Counted from the first letter of the stretch, positions 1 to 17,639 are shown. The stretch: 64,000 nt of DNA from Salvelinus alpinus (GCF_045679555.1 NC_092092.1:11532690-11596689), one strand, 5' to 3'. The notes: generated from the letters alone by a model not told the origin. Numbers and translations: made by a program.

Positions 1-35
1 ATTTCTAAGTGACCCCAAACTTTTGAACAGTAGTG
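1..35. mobile_element. Tc1-like transposon terminal inverted repeat, cut by the window edge
   Basis: The first bases read as the end of a Tc1/mariner-type element: a stretch containing CCCCAAACTTTTGAACAGT, then GTAGTG and a TA dinucleotide, which is the usual target duplication. The same kind of terminus (GTCAAAAGTTTGGACAC) begins the fuller element at 8505. The body would lie to the left of the window. It sits in the intron downstream of cilk1 coding exon 10. The family is identified by memory of its terminus only. Confidence 0.5.
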
Positions 36-110
36 TACATTGGCACTAACTGGAAGTGCCTTATTAGAAATATCCACTTGGAAGGAAGGTAATGTTTTTG
101 TATTTTCTAC

Positions 111-6435
<6,325 letters not shown>

Positions 6436-7093
6436 GGTGCTGCCCTCTCCTCACCATCGCCCAGGGGCAGATCAGATCAATACGTGCTGAAGGAACACAG
6501 AGAGGTGGTAGGTTGAAGGAACACAGAGGTGGTAGACTGGCAGCCCCCTGCAGCTGTTGAGTGTAACCTGATGTTCCTGTGACAACAACAGTGGACCACA
6601 GGCACAGCTGGAGGACTCATGTTGTCATGGGCTTCTTGCCTCCTCCTGGGGAAAAGGGATGGGAAGGGGTGGGGTGTCATTAGAGGAAGCCATAGAACCA
6701 GAAATTCAATCACAGGGGAGAAATATACACGTATTTTTCCGTTTCCAGACAATACAAGGAATCTGAGACAGATGGTTTCTAATTTCATGCAAATTATCTT
6801 CTGACTAGACCTTCAACAGACAGTAGTCAGACTGTTTTAGCCTATTTCATTACTAGCTACCTAGCAAACGTTACCTACAGGGCAGGCATGCATACGATTT
6901 TAGGAGTAAAAACTGTCTGGTCAGATTTCTGACCAGAATGTCATGTTATGGTTACATAGCTACTGCTGCAACGAGAAACAACAGATGTTGCAGTCGAGCT
7001 AAGGTTAACGTTAGCTAGACACACGATCAATCTGTGACTTCTGCTGATAATAATGACAAAAAGCAAAGTCAAAATAGTTAAAAAGACACTCAC

Positions 7094-7200
7094 CCAATCC
7101 GTTTCAACTCGAATAACGGACATTTGAAGACAACACCACTAAACTATTTGTATAGAGTCGAGCACACTCACTCACTTTACCTCCAGGCCCATCACAATAA
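7094..7200 (-). other. cilk1: Probable noncoding first exon and promoter side of cilk1
   Basis: A GTGAGT donor (reverse strand) ends an exon at 7094, and a good acceptor at about 6486 (pyrimidine-rich tract then CAG) lies 50 bases upstream of the cilk1 start codon. Mammalian ICK also begins with a noncoding exon. The 5' border near 7200 is a guess, and no TATA box is seen. The upstream DNA carries TTAACGTTAGCTAG at 7005-7018, inside the predicted first intron. Confidence 0.4.
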
Positions 7201-7385
7201 ATCACAGCTGCGCGACCAAGGGCGTCCCAGATTTGCGAATTCTACATCAGTGGTGTTTGACGGAGGTTGACAACCAATGTTATGTCACATTACCGCCATC
7301 TACTGGACTTGGTGTTCTTACCACATCTGACCAAGCCTGCGTTCATAGCGTATCATCTCTGCTTTGACCAATGATTTATATAATG

Positions 7386-7580
7386 CCGCGTTCAAAAGAA
7401 CTCGGAACTGGGAACTCGGAAATGTCCGACTTCAGTGCGTTCAAAGCAACTGAAAAAATACGACTGCTAAAAATCGATCTGAACGTGACAATAGCATATG
7501 CAATCCAGGGTTTATGCCATATTCAAAAGAACACATGACGTCAGTGGTTTGAAAGTCGGAGCTCTAGAAAGAGTCCCGAG
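7386..7580. repeat. Dispersed foldback repeat (GCGTTCAAAAGAACTCGGAA family), copy 1
   Basis: The stretch begins GCCGCGTTCAAAAGAACTCG and closes with AAAGAGTCCCGAGTTGGAAT. A related sequence is at 40720-40965 and a shorter trace near 29681-29720. It carries GACGTCA internally, so a CRE-like site here belongs to the repeat. It lies between cilk1 and fbxo9. Confidence 0.6.
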
Positions 7581-8189
7581 TTGGAATTCCAGCCACTGGT
7601 CAGCCATATTGGCACTCCCCAGAAGGAGCAGTCCTCCATAGCAATAAATGGAATTCTACGGTATTTCATTACATTTTTCAAGAACAAAATAACATGTATT
7701 TAATATATTTTTTTTGTAGTGGGGACAGTAACAGAACTTTCAAAAAACTATACTTTAAAGAAAATGTTTTATATACTTTTCATCTTTTATTTTTCTGTTT
7801 ATCTCACATAATATATTTGAAAAGTATTCATTAAGGTGTCTGAAATAGAACCAACGTGGCAAAAACAAATGTAGACATTAATAAATGCATTTCTATAGCT
7901 TCCAAAATATTTTTTACACCGCGAGGGAGTGCCAAGATGGAGGTGTGGTGGCTTCAGAACAGTGCCCCCTGTGCGCAATCTAGTGTATATATAAATAATT
8001 TGACCTGACACCAACCCAATTTTCAACACATAATGCCATGTCATATTGTTATGTTGCGTCAGTTGGAGTTGACTAACGTTAGCTTCTTCAGCAGCTTCAC
8101 AGTTAGCAAGCTTCACCAAGCTTTCGTAGCTGCCAACCCACACTCCCTGCTTGGGTCCAGGTGACCTTTCCTGTTTCTACCCCCTCTAC

Positions 8190-8465
8190 CAGTTGCGTCA
8201 CTGGTGTCAGAAGTGGGAAGGCGCCTCTGTGAAGCTTTCGAAAGAGTTGGTATAACGAGTTCCCTCCCTGACCCTCTTCTTGGCCCTAACCCTTCGATGT
8301 TTGAAGATCTGAAGGGTCTGAATAAGTATATGGAGGAGCTTTCACCAAATTGCTTCCACCTTACAGATCTACTGGGGAGGGTTAGGGAACGTGGCTGGTT
8401 GAGTAATGAGTATGGAGAAGCAGGGGTCCAATTGGGTCAAGGTATCCAAATACTGCTACGGTGAA
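8190..8465 (+). mobile_element. Possible fossil of an LTR-retrotransposon leader and gag start
   Basis: The stretch holds a primer-binding-site-like motif (TGGTGTCAGAAGTGGGA, complementary to a tRNA-Leu 3' end) followed by a short open frame of unknown similarity. No LTR, pol or complete gene is present here, so it is at most a broken fragment. Family and age cannot be judged. The Tc1 element starts 40 bases downstream. Confidence 0.3.
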
Positions 8466-8504
8466 CTAAATTGAGCTTTCCCATTTATTTTTTATTAAAA
8501 TTTA

Positions 8505-10056
8505 CAGTACCAGTCAAAAGTTTGGACACACCTACTCATTCCAGGGATTTTCTTTATTTTGACTATTTTCTATATTGTAGAATAATAGTGAAGACATCAA
8601 CACTATGAAATAGCACATACGGAATCATGTATTAACCAAAAAAGTGTTAAACTAATCTAAATATATTTTATATTTGAGATTCTTCAAAGTAGCCACCCTT
8701 TGCCTTGATGATGGCTTTGCACACTCTTGGCATTCTCTCAACCAGCTTCATGTGGCAGTCACCTGGAATGCATTTCAATTAACAGGTGTGCCTTGTTAAA
8801 AGTTAATTTGTGGAATTTCTTTCCTTCTTAATGCGTTTGAGCCAATCAGTTGTGTTGTGACAAGGTAGGGGTGGTATACAGAAGATAGCCCTATTTGGTA
8901 AAAGACCAAGTCCATATTATGGCAAGAACAGCTCAAATAAGCAAAGAGAAATGACAATCCATCATTACTTTAAGACATGAAGGTCAGTCAATATGGAAAA
9001 TTTCAAGAACTTTGAAAGTTTATTCAAGTGCAGTTGCAAAAACCATCAAGCGCTATGATGAAACTGGCTCTCATGAGGACTGCCACAGGAAAGGAAGACC
9101 CAGAGTTACCTCTGCTGCAGAGGATAAGTTCATTAGAGTTACAAGCCTCAGGAATTGCAGCCCAAATAAATGCTTCACAGAGTTCAAGTAACAGACACAT
9201 CTCAACATCAACTGTTCAGAGGAGACTGCGTGAATCAGGCCTTGATGGTTGAATTTCTGCAAAGAAACCACTACTAAAGGACACCAATAATAAGAAGAGA
9301 CTTGCTTGGGCCAAGAAACACGAACAATGGACATTAGACCGGTGGAAATCTATCCTTTGGTCTGATGAGTCCAAATTTGAGATTTTTGGTTCAACCGCCG
9401 TGTCTTTGTGAGATGCAGAGTAGGTGAATGGATGATCTCTGCATGTGTGGTTCCCACCGTGAAGCATGAATGAGGAGGTGTGGGAGTGCTTTGCTGGTGA
9501 CACTGTCAGTGTTTTACTTAGAATTCAAGGGACACAGCATTCTGCAGCGATACGCCATCCCATCTGGTTTGGGCTTAGGGGGATTATTGTTTGTTTTTCA
9601 ACAGGACAATGACCCAACACACCCTCAGGCAGTGTAAGGACTATTTGGCCAAGAACGAGAGTGATGGAGTGCTGCATCAGAAGACCTGGCTTCCACAATC
9701 CCCCGACCTCAACCCAATTGAGATGGTTTAGGATGAGTTGAACCGCAGAGTGAAGGAAAAGCAGCTAACACGTGCTCAGTCCCTCAAGACTGTTAGAAAA
9801 GCATTCCAGGTGAAGCTGGTTGAGAGAATGCCAAGAGTGTGCAAAGCTGTCATCAAAGCAAAGGGTGATTACTTGGAAGAATCTAAAATATAAATTATAT
9901 TTTGATTGGTTTAATACTTTTTTGGTTAATACATGATTCCATATGTGTTATTTCATAGTTTTGATGTCTTCACTACTATTCTATAATGTAGAAAATAGTA
10001 AAAATAAATAAAAACCCTTGAATGAGTAGGTGTATCCAAACGTTTGACTTGTACTG
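8505..10056 (+). mobile_element. Tc1-like DNA transposon, degenerate
   Basis: Terminal inverted repeats start CAGTACCAGTCAAAAGTTTG (left) and, reverse-complemented, CAGTACAAGTCAAACGTTTG (right). TA dinucleotides flank both (8503-8504 and 10057-10058), the standard Tc1/mariner target duplication. The length, 1552 bases, is normal for Tc1. It is inserted in the interval between the divergent cilk1 and fbxo9 genes. The terminal repeats still match well, so the insertion is moderately young, but the transposase is dead. Confidence 0.95.
8919..9893 (+). pseudogene. Tc1 transposase pseudogene
   Basis: The frame opens MARTAQISKEK and meets a TGA where the family has an arginine codon (CGA). Downstream, recognisable blocks of the transposase appear in shifting frames: [14 protein letters not shown], the [10 protein letters not shown] region, a WPKQ-type stretch, SPDLNPIEMV near the DDE end, and the closing KGDYLEESKI. 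Further stops and small frame changes are visible (TGA after GLDG, and TAG after the NPIEMV segment). The protein cannot be made. It is intergenic and has no link to the host genes. Confidence 0.9.
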
Positions 10057-10547
10057 TACGCTGGGAGTCTGTGATTGGCTGCTTTTAGGGTGGGACAGAG
10101 GTGAGGGTACCACTTTTTTTATGTTATGAAGTTTAATAAAATAAAACATTTGGGTCCATCTCAATAGCATAAAGTGGCTTCTTCATTTCCTTCATCTGCA
10201 CTAAAGGGAAATTAGTTAGACAGGTAAAGCTAATTCCTAGTAGAAGGGAGAGATCCACCATATTGCTTTTACCAGTCCTGTTTTTCCAAGTTGTGAGAAG
10301 AGAAGAAGCCAATTCAGACTATATTGAGATGTACCTCAACTTTCTCTTTCATAACAATAACACACCCTACATGGTACAGTCAGGAATCAGGATCACTCTA
10401 CGATGGAACGATTTTAGCAAAAGATGCTAATCAAGGAAGGATGATACTTTTTTGTGTGGCCCATGTACTAACCTACAACAAAATCATTAAAGCAGAAAGG
10501 TAAAAACTTCTGTGATACGTGTGCTGATATAGTGTAGAATAGTTAGT

Positions 10548-10568
10548 CACGTGGTGTACCGACGTCAC
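10548..10568 (+). promoter_or_regulatory. fbxo9: Candidate fbxo9 promoter elements: E-box CACGTG and CRE GACGTCAC
   Basis: CACGTG at 10548-10553 and GACGTCAC at 10561-10568 lie 60-80 bases before the first plausible 5' UTR of fbxo9. Both are common in TATA-less housekeeping promoters. The assignment rests on position and motif match only. Confidence 0.35.
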
Positions 10569-10749
10569 GCCCACACACCCTTGTAAGTGGCTTTCTAGCT
10601 ACACACAGTACTCAGCACGTCGTCGAAATGGCTGCATTTCTGCGATCCCTCAAATTTCCACGTTGTGTTGTCCGTTTTTCTGACCGTGATCTGTAGACCC
10701 TTTCCTGAAAACGTTTACGGACAACAGAAGAGCTTACAGATAAGCCATA

Positions 10750-13700
10750 ATGGTAGCTCAATGTCGTTTGTTTTTTAGGCTAATCCTTGCACACGGCTAC
10801 TTGTTGTCGAGCTAGCTAGCTAACGTTAGCTATGGTCACTCACGCCTACTGCTGGTGGTTGCATGACGTGTCCCGTAGTCGTAAACATGCATGTAAAAAA
10901 ATTAACCTTTTGTCAGTTAAGAACAACTTCTTACTTCCAATCACGGCCGGTGTGATACAGCCTGGAATCGAACCAGGGTCTGTAGTGACATCTCTAGCAC
11001 TGAGATGCAGTGCTTTAGACTGCTGCGCCACTGGGGAGTCCCACAATGATACGAACTAGTAAACGTTTGCTAACTAGTTAGCTACTGGTAGTTAATGTAT
11101 TGATACATTAAAAATGACCAGCTGTCAAAAGATGAATAGACAAGCTTAACTGTCTGAAAAGTAAATTCTGGCAATGTGGCGTGCTAAACCATGCTTGCTT
11201 CCTGTTCGTCACATGTTTAGGTAACGTTAAGTTAGTGCCTTGCTGGGCAGAGGCGAAAGCCAATGCAGTTCGTCTCCAGTTAGCTAGCTATGTGGTGCCA
11301 AATTTGTTTGATTACTAGGAGCTAGCTAGCTATGTGTTCTACTTAACGTGTGCACATTGTGCATGCTACACCTCAAAGTAACTTCAACCGTGATCCCATC
11401 CTCCTTGAATATTTGTTGGGCTTGTCTTTCTGTCCAACCACATTACTCCCATAAACAAAGCTTGTATTTGGTTAATGACTTCAATATTTGCTGATTTATT
11501 TCAACCCTATTTGTTAGACAGCCAAACAGTCCATGTTTTAGGCCTAGTTATTTTAACAAAACATGTTTTTCTGCCCAGGCTGAAAGCGTTATCAATTCTC
11601 TTGGCATTGTAGAAGATCAAGATGGAGAGAATGGAAGTACTGATGATGCAAACCTCTACGTAAGATGACTTGTTTGACAGAATATTTTGTATTATTTATT
11701 TAGCCATTATTTAACTAGGCAAGTCAGTTAAGAACAAATTCTTATTTACAAGCTACCCCGGCCTAACCCGGATGATGCTGGGCCATTTGTGCTCTGCCCT
11801 ATGGGACTCCCAATCACGGCCGGTTGTGATACAGACCAGAATCGAACCAGGGTCTGTAGTGACACCTCTAGCACCGAGATGCAGTGCCCTAGACCGCTGC
11901 ACCACAATACAAAGTCTACACAATTATTGTTACGTCTCAGGATTGCGTGATAATGAAGTCTTTTTAAATGTAGAAATCCATATTGACTTTATTAAATGTT
12001 TTTCATGATAGCAGACATGCACTCAGTTATGATTAACAAAGCTTACACGATGGAGTGTTGTAGCTCATGCTTTGTCATTTTGTGTGTGTACACATTAAAG
12101 TCTTAAAGGCACCAGGTGTATTTTTTTTTTGGTTGGCTGAAGATTATGATCACTTGCCCTGAGAAATTTTACAAGCTTTTTTCATGCAGAAGTGCAATAT
12201 TATATTGGCTGCTATTCACCTACACATAGGGAAGGAATCAAAAAGATCAGTACTGGAGTTCTTTGTGTTTTGGTTGTTCTCAGTAAAAAAAAAATATCAA
12301 GCAGGTCTTAACTTGCTGGATTTACATCAATTGTCAGTCTTTTACTTAAACAATAGGGAGGAACTAGAAAGATCTGTTTAAGGCTACTGGAATGCTTTCT
12401 TGTTTTCACCTGCCCACTGGGGTAACCTCAGAGCAGGCTAAACTTACTAGACTGCTCACTTTACTTGACCCAGGCAATAAGAAAACACTTCATGTTAGTC
12501 ACTTGTACATCATTGTCCATATGTCTAGGTGGAGCTCAATGTGTTCAGGGCCCAGTGGATGTCTGAACTGAAGCCCAACTCTGCGTCCAATGGGGGGAAC
12601 CGAGGACTGTCGTCGAGAGCTGCAGACTTGAAAAGAAAACAGGAACTGGCCCGGGAGGAAAAAGTCAGCCCTTTTGTTTCAGCCATTTAGAATAGTAGTT
12701 TTACAACAGATTTGACTGCATGCTAATAGTCATCTTCATTATCATTACCATCTTTTGTTTCTTTGTCTTAGGCCAGAGAGTTGTTCCTTAAAGCTGTCGA
12801 GGAAGAAGAGAATGGAGCTGTTTATGAAGGTATGCATGTCTGTGAGACAAGTTGAGAAAAGCAAAATAGCACTCACTTTTGAAAATTAGTATTTTTTCTC
12901 AGTATGGTTAAAATTATGGACCTTTTAAAGGGATGGTTCACCCAATTACAAAGTGACACATTGGTTTCCTTGCCCTCTAAGCAGTCTATGGACAAGGTAT
13001 CACAGCAATCCATGCTTTGGTTTAGTTGAGTAATATTTTAGCATTTGTGGCAAAACTCACATTCAAGTCATGGAACCGATATAATTTTTTTGTGTCATGT
13101 CTAAAGGAGTCCCTTGATGGATTCTATAGGGCTTGACTACAGGTAGGGGCCTCAGTCACTCACTGGTTTCCTTGTTGTGATGTGCTAATGATCATAGTCA
13201 GTATGTATCAAAGTATCTTATTGATGATTATAAAATGATGCGGCAAAAAATACTAATATCAGTACCATGACTTGAATGGGATTCTTGTGTGACTGTAGTT
13301 GGGATTGGGAATAATGGTTTTACATAAAAGCACAGCTAAACCCTTTTCCTGCTCTAATTTGCAGCAATTAAGTACTATCGCAGGGCTATGCAGATTGTGC
13401 CTGACATTGAGTTCAAAATCAACTACAGTCGTTCCCCTGATCCAGATGGCGGGTACGTCTTTTTATCGTAATACTTTGGCAATTTGTAACATTACAATGA
13501 ATACCGTACACATTGAAAGTGTGCTCCATCTGAACTCATTGTCACTCCTCTTTTCCATACAAGTCCTACCATGTGTGACACTGCATATCTGTTTCCTAGC
13601 AATGAGAATGACATGGATGGTGAAATAGAGGATCTATTGGCCTACTTCCATCAGCAGCTCACTCTGCAAGACAACTCTCTGAAGATATGTGTTCCTGAGG

Positions 13701-15923
13701 TGGATATGGCTCAGATGCACATCTCAGGTAGGGAGTGCTCAGGCAATAATAATAATAATATATGCCATTTAGCAGATTACTTTATCCAAAGCAACTTAGT
13801 CATACGTGCATACATTTTACATATGGGTGGTACCGGGAATCGAACCCACTACCCTGGCATTACAAGTGCCATGCTCTACCAACTGAGCTACAAAGACCAC
13901 CGCAATTCAGGTCCTAGACAGAAGATATGAATAACATGTAAAAAGTAATGTTGGCAACGCTCATAATATGCTCCCACAGTGGTTTATTAAGACACACACA
14001 CAGTGTTTCAATCCCACTGGGATCTTGGTCAGGATGGAAACGTCTCAATAAACCACTGTCTGGAAGCATATTAGATTGGCACTACTCTATTATTATACTG
14101 TATTTACGGTCTGGTTTCTGTCCCCAGCCCTGCCCCCAGAGGTCTTGATGTACATCTTCCGCTGGGTTGTGTCCCGTGATCTGGACCTACGTGCCCTGGA
14201 GCAGCTCTCCTTAGTCTGTAGAGGCTTCTACATTTGTGCTAGGTCAGACCATAGACTATACAAATCCAACATATTTTCAATGAACATGGCTTGGATTCAT
14301 TTTAATTCACGCCAGTGGTGTGAATGACTGGTCCTTACACTGGATCAAAACAGGCTCCTAAATGACGTATTGGTTTTTCAAATGAAACAGAGATGATTAT
14401 TTTCCCTCGATGTTGATATTTCCTCAGGGACCCGGAGATTTGGCGTTCGGCCTGTCTGAGAGCGTGGGGCCGGAGCTGTACCAAACTGGTGCCCTTCAAC
14501 TCCTGGAGGGAGATGTTTCTTGAGAGGCCACGTGTGCGCTTTGATGGTAAACATTTAAGGAACATTAATTATTTATCTTTCTTAGAGAAAGAAAAACCCT
14601 TCTAAGATAAGTGGGATTGTTTCATAGACTAGTCTATTTCCTCAATACCAATGCACAATTGACATGTCTAGCATAAGTTGCATAGCTAAAACTAGATTGT
14701 TTTATTTGGTAAATTCAATCTGTGGTTTTCAATGTTGATTTTGAAGGTGTTTACATCAGCAAGACGGCATACATCCGTCAGGGAGAGGAGTCCCTTGATG
14801 GATTCTATAGGGCTTGGCACCAAGTGGAGTATTACAGGTAGGGGCCTCAGTCAGTCACTGGTTTCCTTGTTGTGATATGCTAATGATCTATCATGCAGTC
14901 AGACAAGACTAGGTGTACTGTTTGTGTCCCCAGATATCTGCGTTTCTTCCCTGATGGCCAAGTCATGATGCTGACCACGCCTGAGGACCCACTGGTCACT
15001 GTTCCCCGTCTACGTAGCAGGAACACCAGGTATTTAGAACACAACATACACTGTCATCCAAGTCTGGAGTGTAACATTTCAGGGCAATAATGTTATTTTT
15101 TGTTGTTGTTGTCAGAACGGTTTGATTTGTAACATTAATGGCTTTAATTTTCCCTTTACACAGGGTGGAGTCCATTATGTGTGGTCATTATCGTCTGTCG
15201 CAGGACACAGACAATCAAACCAAAGTCTTTGTTGTTGTCTCCAAGAGAAAAGAAGAGGTGAGAGAAGTTACAGCATTGGACAGGGATAACTTGATGTGGA
15301 AAGTTATTTGCATATTTTCCATTCCTGTTATAACTTAAACACAACAAGATAGGCAGTTTCCTCACACATTAACTGGGTCAACTGGTGCAGTGCAGGACAC
15401 AGAATACAAGGAGAAAATTACAAATGACCAAATCGTTAACACTTCAGACTTCTTAGACCCGTGTCATCGTCCACAGACGATTGAAGAGTGCTTTGCCTGT
15501 CCAGTTCTGACTCCCTGTGTGTGTTCTCTTGACAGAAGGTGGCAGAGTACCAGAGAATCTCTCGGTTCTGCCGGCGGATCCCAGCGGCGCCCGAGACAGA
15601 ACACAGCTTTCACGTTGGACTGCAGTTGTCCTCCGGGGGGCGCCAGAGCTTCAACAAGCTGAATTGGATCCACCATTCCTGCCACATCACCTACAGGTAA
15701 TACACTGGTTAGCCAGGGTTTTGATTTTGACAGCATTCAGTCTATGAATGTCATTGCAAGAGAAAAATGATTGGGAACATAAAATTTGTTATTAATGTTG
15801 ACTTTTTCCTGCAGATCCACCGGAGAGACAGTTGTCACTGCCTTCGACTTGGACCAGATGTACGCATCTTTTTACTTTGCACGCGTGAAGAGCTACACAG
15901 CATTTTCTGAACGCCCATTGTAG
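10750..15923 (+). CDS. fbxo9: F-box only protein 9, 13 coding exons
   Basis: Substrate receptor of an SCF (SKP1-CUL1-F-box) ubiquitin ligase. Exons: ATG alone at 10750-10752 (tentative), 11579-11659, 12529-12663, 12772-12829, 13365-13452, 13600-13727, 14128-14242, 14428-14546, 14747-14837, 14934-15029, 15164-15257, 15536-15696, 15815-15923. Phases join throughout to a predicted 425 residues (human 447). Visible: TPR-like helices ([20 protein letters not shown], about residues 74-107); the F-box [14 protein letters not shown]...LSLVCRGFY (about 165-210); and the conserved C-terminal domain ([29 protein letters not shown]) ending FSERPL-TAG. The start is inferred: exon 2 opens in phase 0 with AESV, and ATG followed at once by GTAGCT at 10750 gives MAESV, like human MAEAE. 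AATAAA follows at 16265. Confidence 0.93.
10908..11037 (-). mobile_element. tRNA-derived salmonid SINE, partial
   Basis: In reverse orientation it shows a tRNA-like head with a B-box-like CCCTGGTTCGATTCCAGG (reverse of CCTGGAATCGAACCAGGG) and GTGATTGGAAGTAAGAAG, then the tail CTTAACTGAC. Part of the middle is missing compared with the copy at 11697. It lies in fbxo9 intron 1. Confidence 0.8.
11697..11907 (-). mobile_element. tRNA-derived salmonid SINE, near complete
   Basis: Reverse orientation: a head with a GCAGCGGTCTAGGGCACTGC motif and B-box-like CCTGGTTCGATTC, then GGCCGTGATTGGGAGTCCC, and the shared tail TTCTTAACTGACTTGCC-TAGTTAAATAA. It lies in fbxo9 intron 2, 37 bases after the exon 2 donor. 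Confidence 0.9.
13105..13194 (+). other. Duplicated fragment of fbxo9 exon 9 plus its donor, in intron 4
   Basis: This 90-base piece repeats 14786-14889. It holds AGGAGTCCCTTGATGGATTC and TATAGGGCTTG from exon 9, the exon end CTACAG|GTAGGG with its donor, and intron 9 sequence as far as CTAATGATC. It lacks about 14-16 exon bases (GCACCAAGTGGAGTAT) and otherwise differs at only a few positions. There is no acceptor of its own, so it is not a functional exon. The donor copy is intact and could in principle be misused. Confidence 0.9.
13748..13903 (-). mobile_element. tRNA-derived SINE (TGGTAGAGCATGG type), near complete
   Basis: In reverse orientation: A-box-like AGCTCAGTTGGTAGAGCATG and B-box-like GGGTTCGATTCCCGG (one substitution from it), then a body ending in TTTGGATAAAGTAATCTGC and TAAATGGC, with an ATT microsatellite tail. 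It lies in fbxo9 intron 6, and a same-family head is at 37056. The pol III boxes are remnants, not a tRNA gene. Confidence 0.85.
13973..14072. repeat. Short foldback repeat
   Basis: CACAGTGGTTTATTAAGAC on the left is the reverse complement, with small differences, of GTCTCAATAAACCACTGTCT on the right, about 50 bases away. It would form a hairpin in fbxo9 intron 6. A small MITE is the likely origin. Confidence 0.6.
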
Positions 15924-16264
15924 GGCAACCGAGACAGAAGAGTTTACACATCACCTAGACTAAATGCATAACTCTCTTCCTGTTGGTTTGTGGCTGAAAT
16001 TATGTTTTTTAATGAATGTATGTATACCAATCAACTTGCATCTGCTTCTAATCTTATGGTGTGAGTGGGTCACATAGCCATTATGTTTTTGGCTGTCACA
16101 GAAAACAAAAATCATTCCTTCTTTTAAAGACTGGATCGATGTCCAGTATGATGACATAAAATGGCATTAGTAGGATGTTTTTCACCTGTTCCCAAAAATG
16201 AATGTTTTCACATTTTTGTTAATTCTGTAGTAAGCTATTTTCTCCCATCTGGGAGATCAACTGG

Positions 16265-16270
16265 AATAAA
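16265..16270 (+). terminator. fbxo9: Polyadenylation signal AATAAA of fbxo9
   Basis: AATAAA lies 342 bases after the fbxo9 stop codon, the first canonical signal on the plus strand, so the 3' UTR probably ends about 16285. Confidence 0.65.
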
Positions 16271-16289
16271 CACGTGGGAACTACGTAGT

Positions 16290-17440
16290 TGGTTTTCTTG
16301 TCAGATTTAGGATGAGAGGGGACACACTCAACAGTAGTGTACTAAGCGTTGCATTTGACTGCTCAAAGCATTTGTTATAATCTATTACACTATAAATTGA
16401 AGTTTTGAATTAAATTACATTTTTCGGTGGTTGTAGCTGCCTGGTGCAGTAAAAACGTGTGGCCTACTTTGTAAGTGTGGCCTACTTTGTAAGTCCAGGA
16501 ATCCAGGAAATGGAATCCGTGCAGCAAACTGAAATCTAAACAGTGCTGTCATCTGTGACTATAAAGCGTAAAGCGTGCACACACACCAACAACCAAAACA
16601 AAACTCTGATAGAGTTCTTACACAACCCCAATCATAATACAACACTGCCCCATACCCAACACAAGAAAAAAATCCCAGGCACACATAATCCACCTATTAC
16701 ATATTCTAGGAACCCAGGGCTGAAAAACTGAAACGGATTAGAAAAATATTTGATCTACTACATTAAATTTGTATCGGATTACAAAATATGATGATTGGAA
16801 GCTTGCTGCGTCGCATCACTACCTTATCGTATTAAAGGTTCTCTTTAGCAAATTTTATCAAAATGAAAATGGTTGAATGCAAAAATTCAATTAAAAATTA
16901 GCTTTCCTCTCATGATAATGGGGAAATCTGATCTTTCACATGACCTTTGATAGTTGTCCAGGTGTCATGTTGGGGTGTGTCCTCATAAGCACTGTCATAA
17001 TACTGTCATGTTTTCATGCTCTTCAAGGTCATGATTATAACCCATGGATCAAAGTCTGTGGATTGAAAACAGAGTATTCCCCATGTGATACTTTGGTTCA
17101 CCAACCAGGGGAAATTAACATACAACAGAGGAAGAAATCACCAGAGATTTGTGAAATAACAATCCCCACAAGCTTGAAATGATGATTACTTATGGGGTGC
17201 AAAACTGAATACACACTTTAAAATGATTTATATCTATAATATAAATAATAAGCTTACTGTAAAATAGCTGTCTTAATAATAGCAAGGAGTGAGATACTGT
17301 AGCTAGGGAATATCCATGTAAGTGATAATTGCAATGTGCCCTGAGGGTGATGATGCTAATGAGGAAGCAGTAATGGCTGTGGCTTGATCAGAGTGCTCCA
17401 TCTAGATTCTAGAATGATGCCTGAAATACACCATGAGAGA
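16290..17440. other. Spacer between fbxo9 and elovl5 3' ends, no gene seen
   Basis: AT-rich DNA with short frames that resemble no protein. It contains a doubled GTGTGGCCTACTTTGTAAGT at about 16460-16495. In mammals gcm1 lies between FBXO9 and ELOVL5, but no GCM DNA-binding motif is visible here. Confidence 0.5.
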
Positions 17441-17460
17441 TCCAGACGAAGCATGAATGC

Positions 17461-17466
17461 TTTTAT
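17461..17466 (-). terminator. elovl5: Candidate elovl5 polyadenylation signal
   Basis: TTTATT on the plus strand gives AATAAA in the elovl5 sense, about 2.2 kb after its stop codon. If used, the tandem repeat at 17640 and the MITE at 18018 would be in the elovl5 3' UTR. Only transcripts can tell. Confidence 0.3.
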
Positions 17467-17639
17467 TAATTCCAATCTCAGTGACATTACAAATGCAACA
17501 GCTTCGAGGCTGGCTTCACTTGTATTGTTAGAAAACTGAGTACATTTCTACAGATTACTGTGGATCCAAATCTGATTTTGCAGTCTATTCACAGATTGTG
17601 AGGACATAATAATGTTGTGTCCTGATGTTTCTCTCTCAA

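Noticed and set aside
8204-8464. 86-codon plus-strand ORF as a host gene
   Set aside because: It follows a tRNA-primer-like motif and has no recognised relatives or splice context; more likely an old retroelement leader fragment.
13299-13628. 109-codon plus-strand ORF around fbxo9 exon 5
   Set aside because: Out-of-frame overlap of exon 5 and intron 5; the conserved frame is the spliced one.
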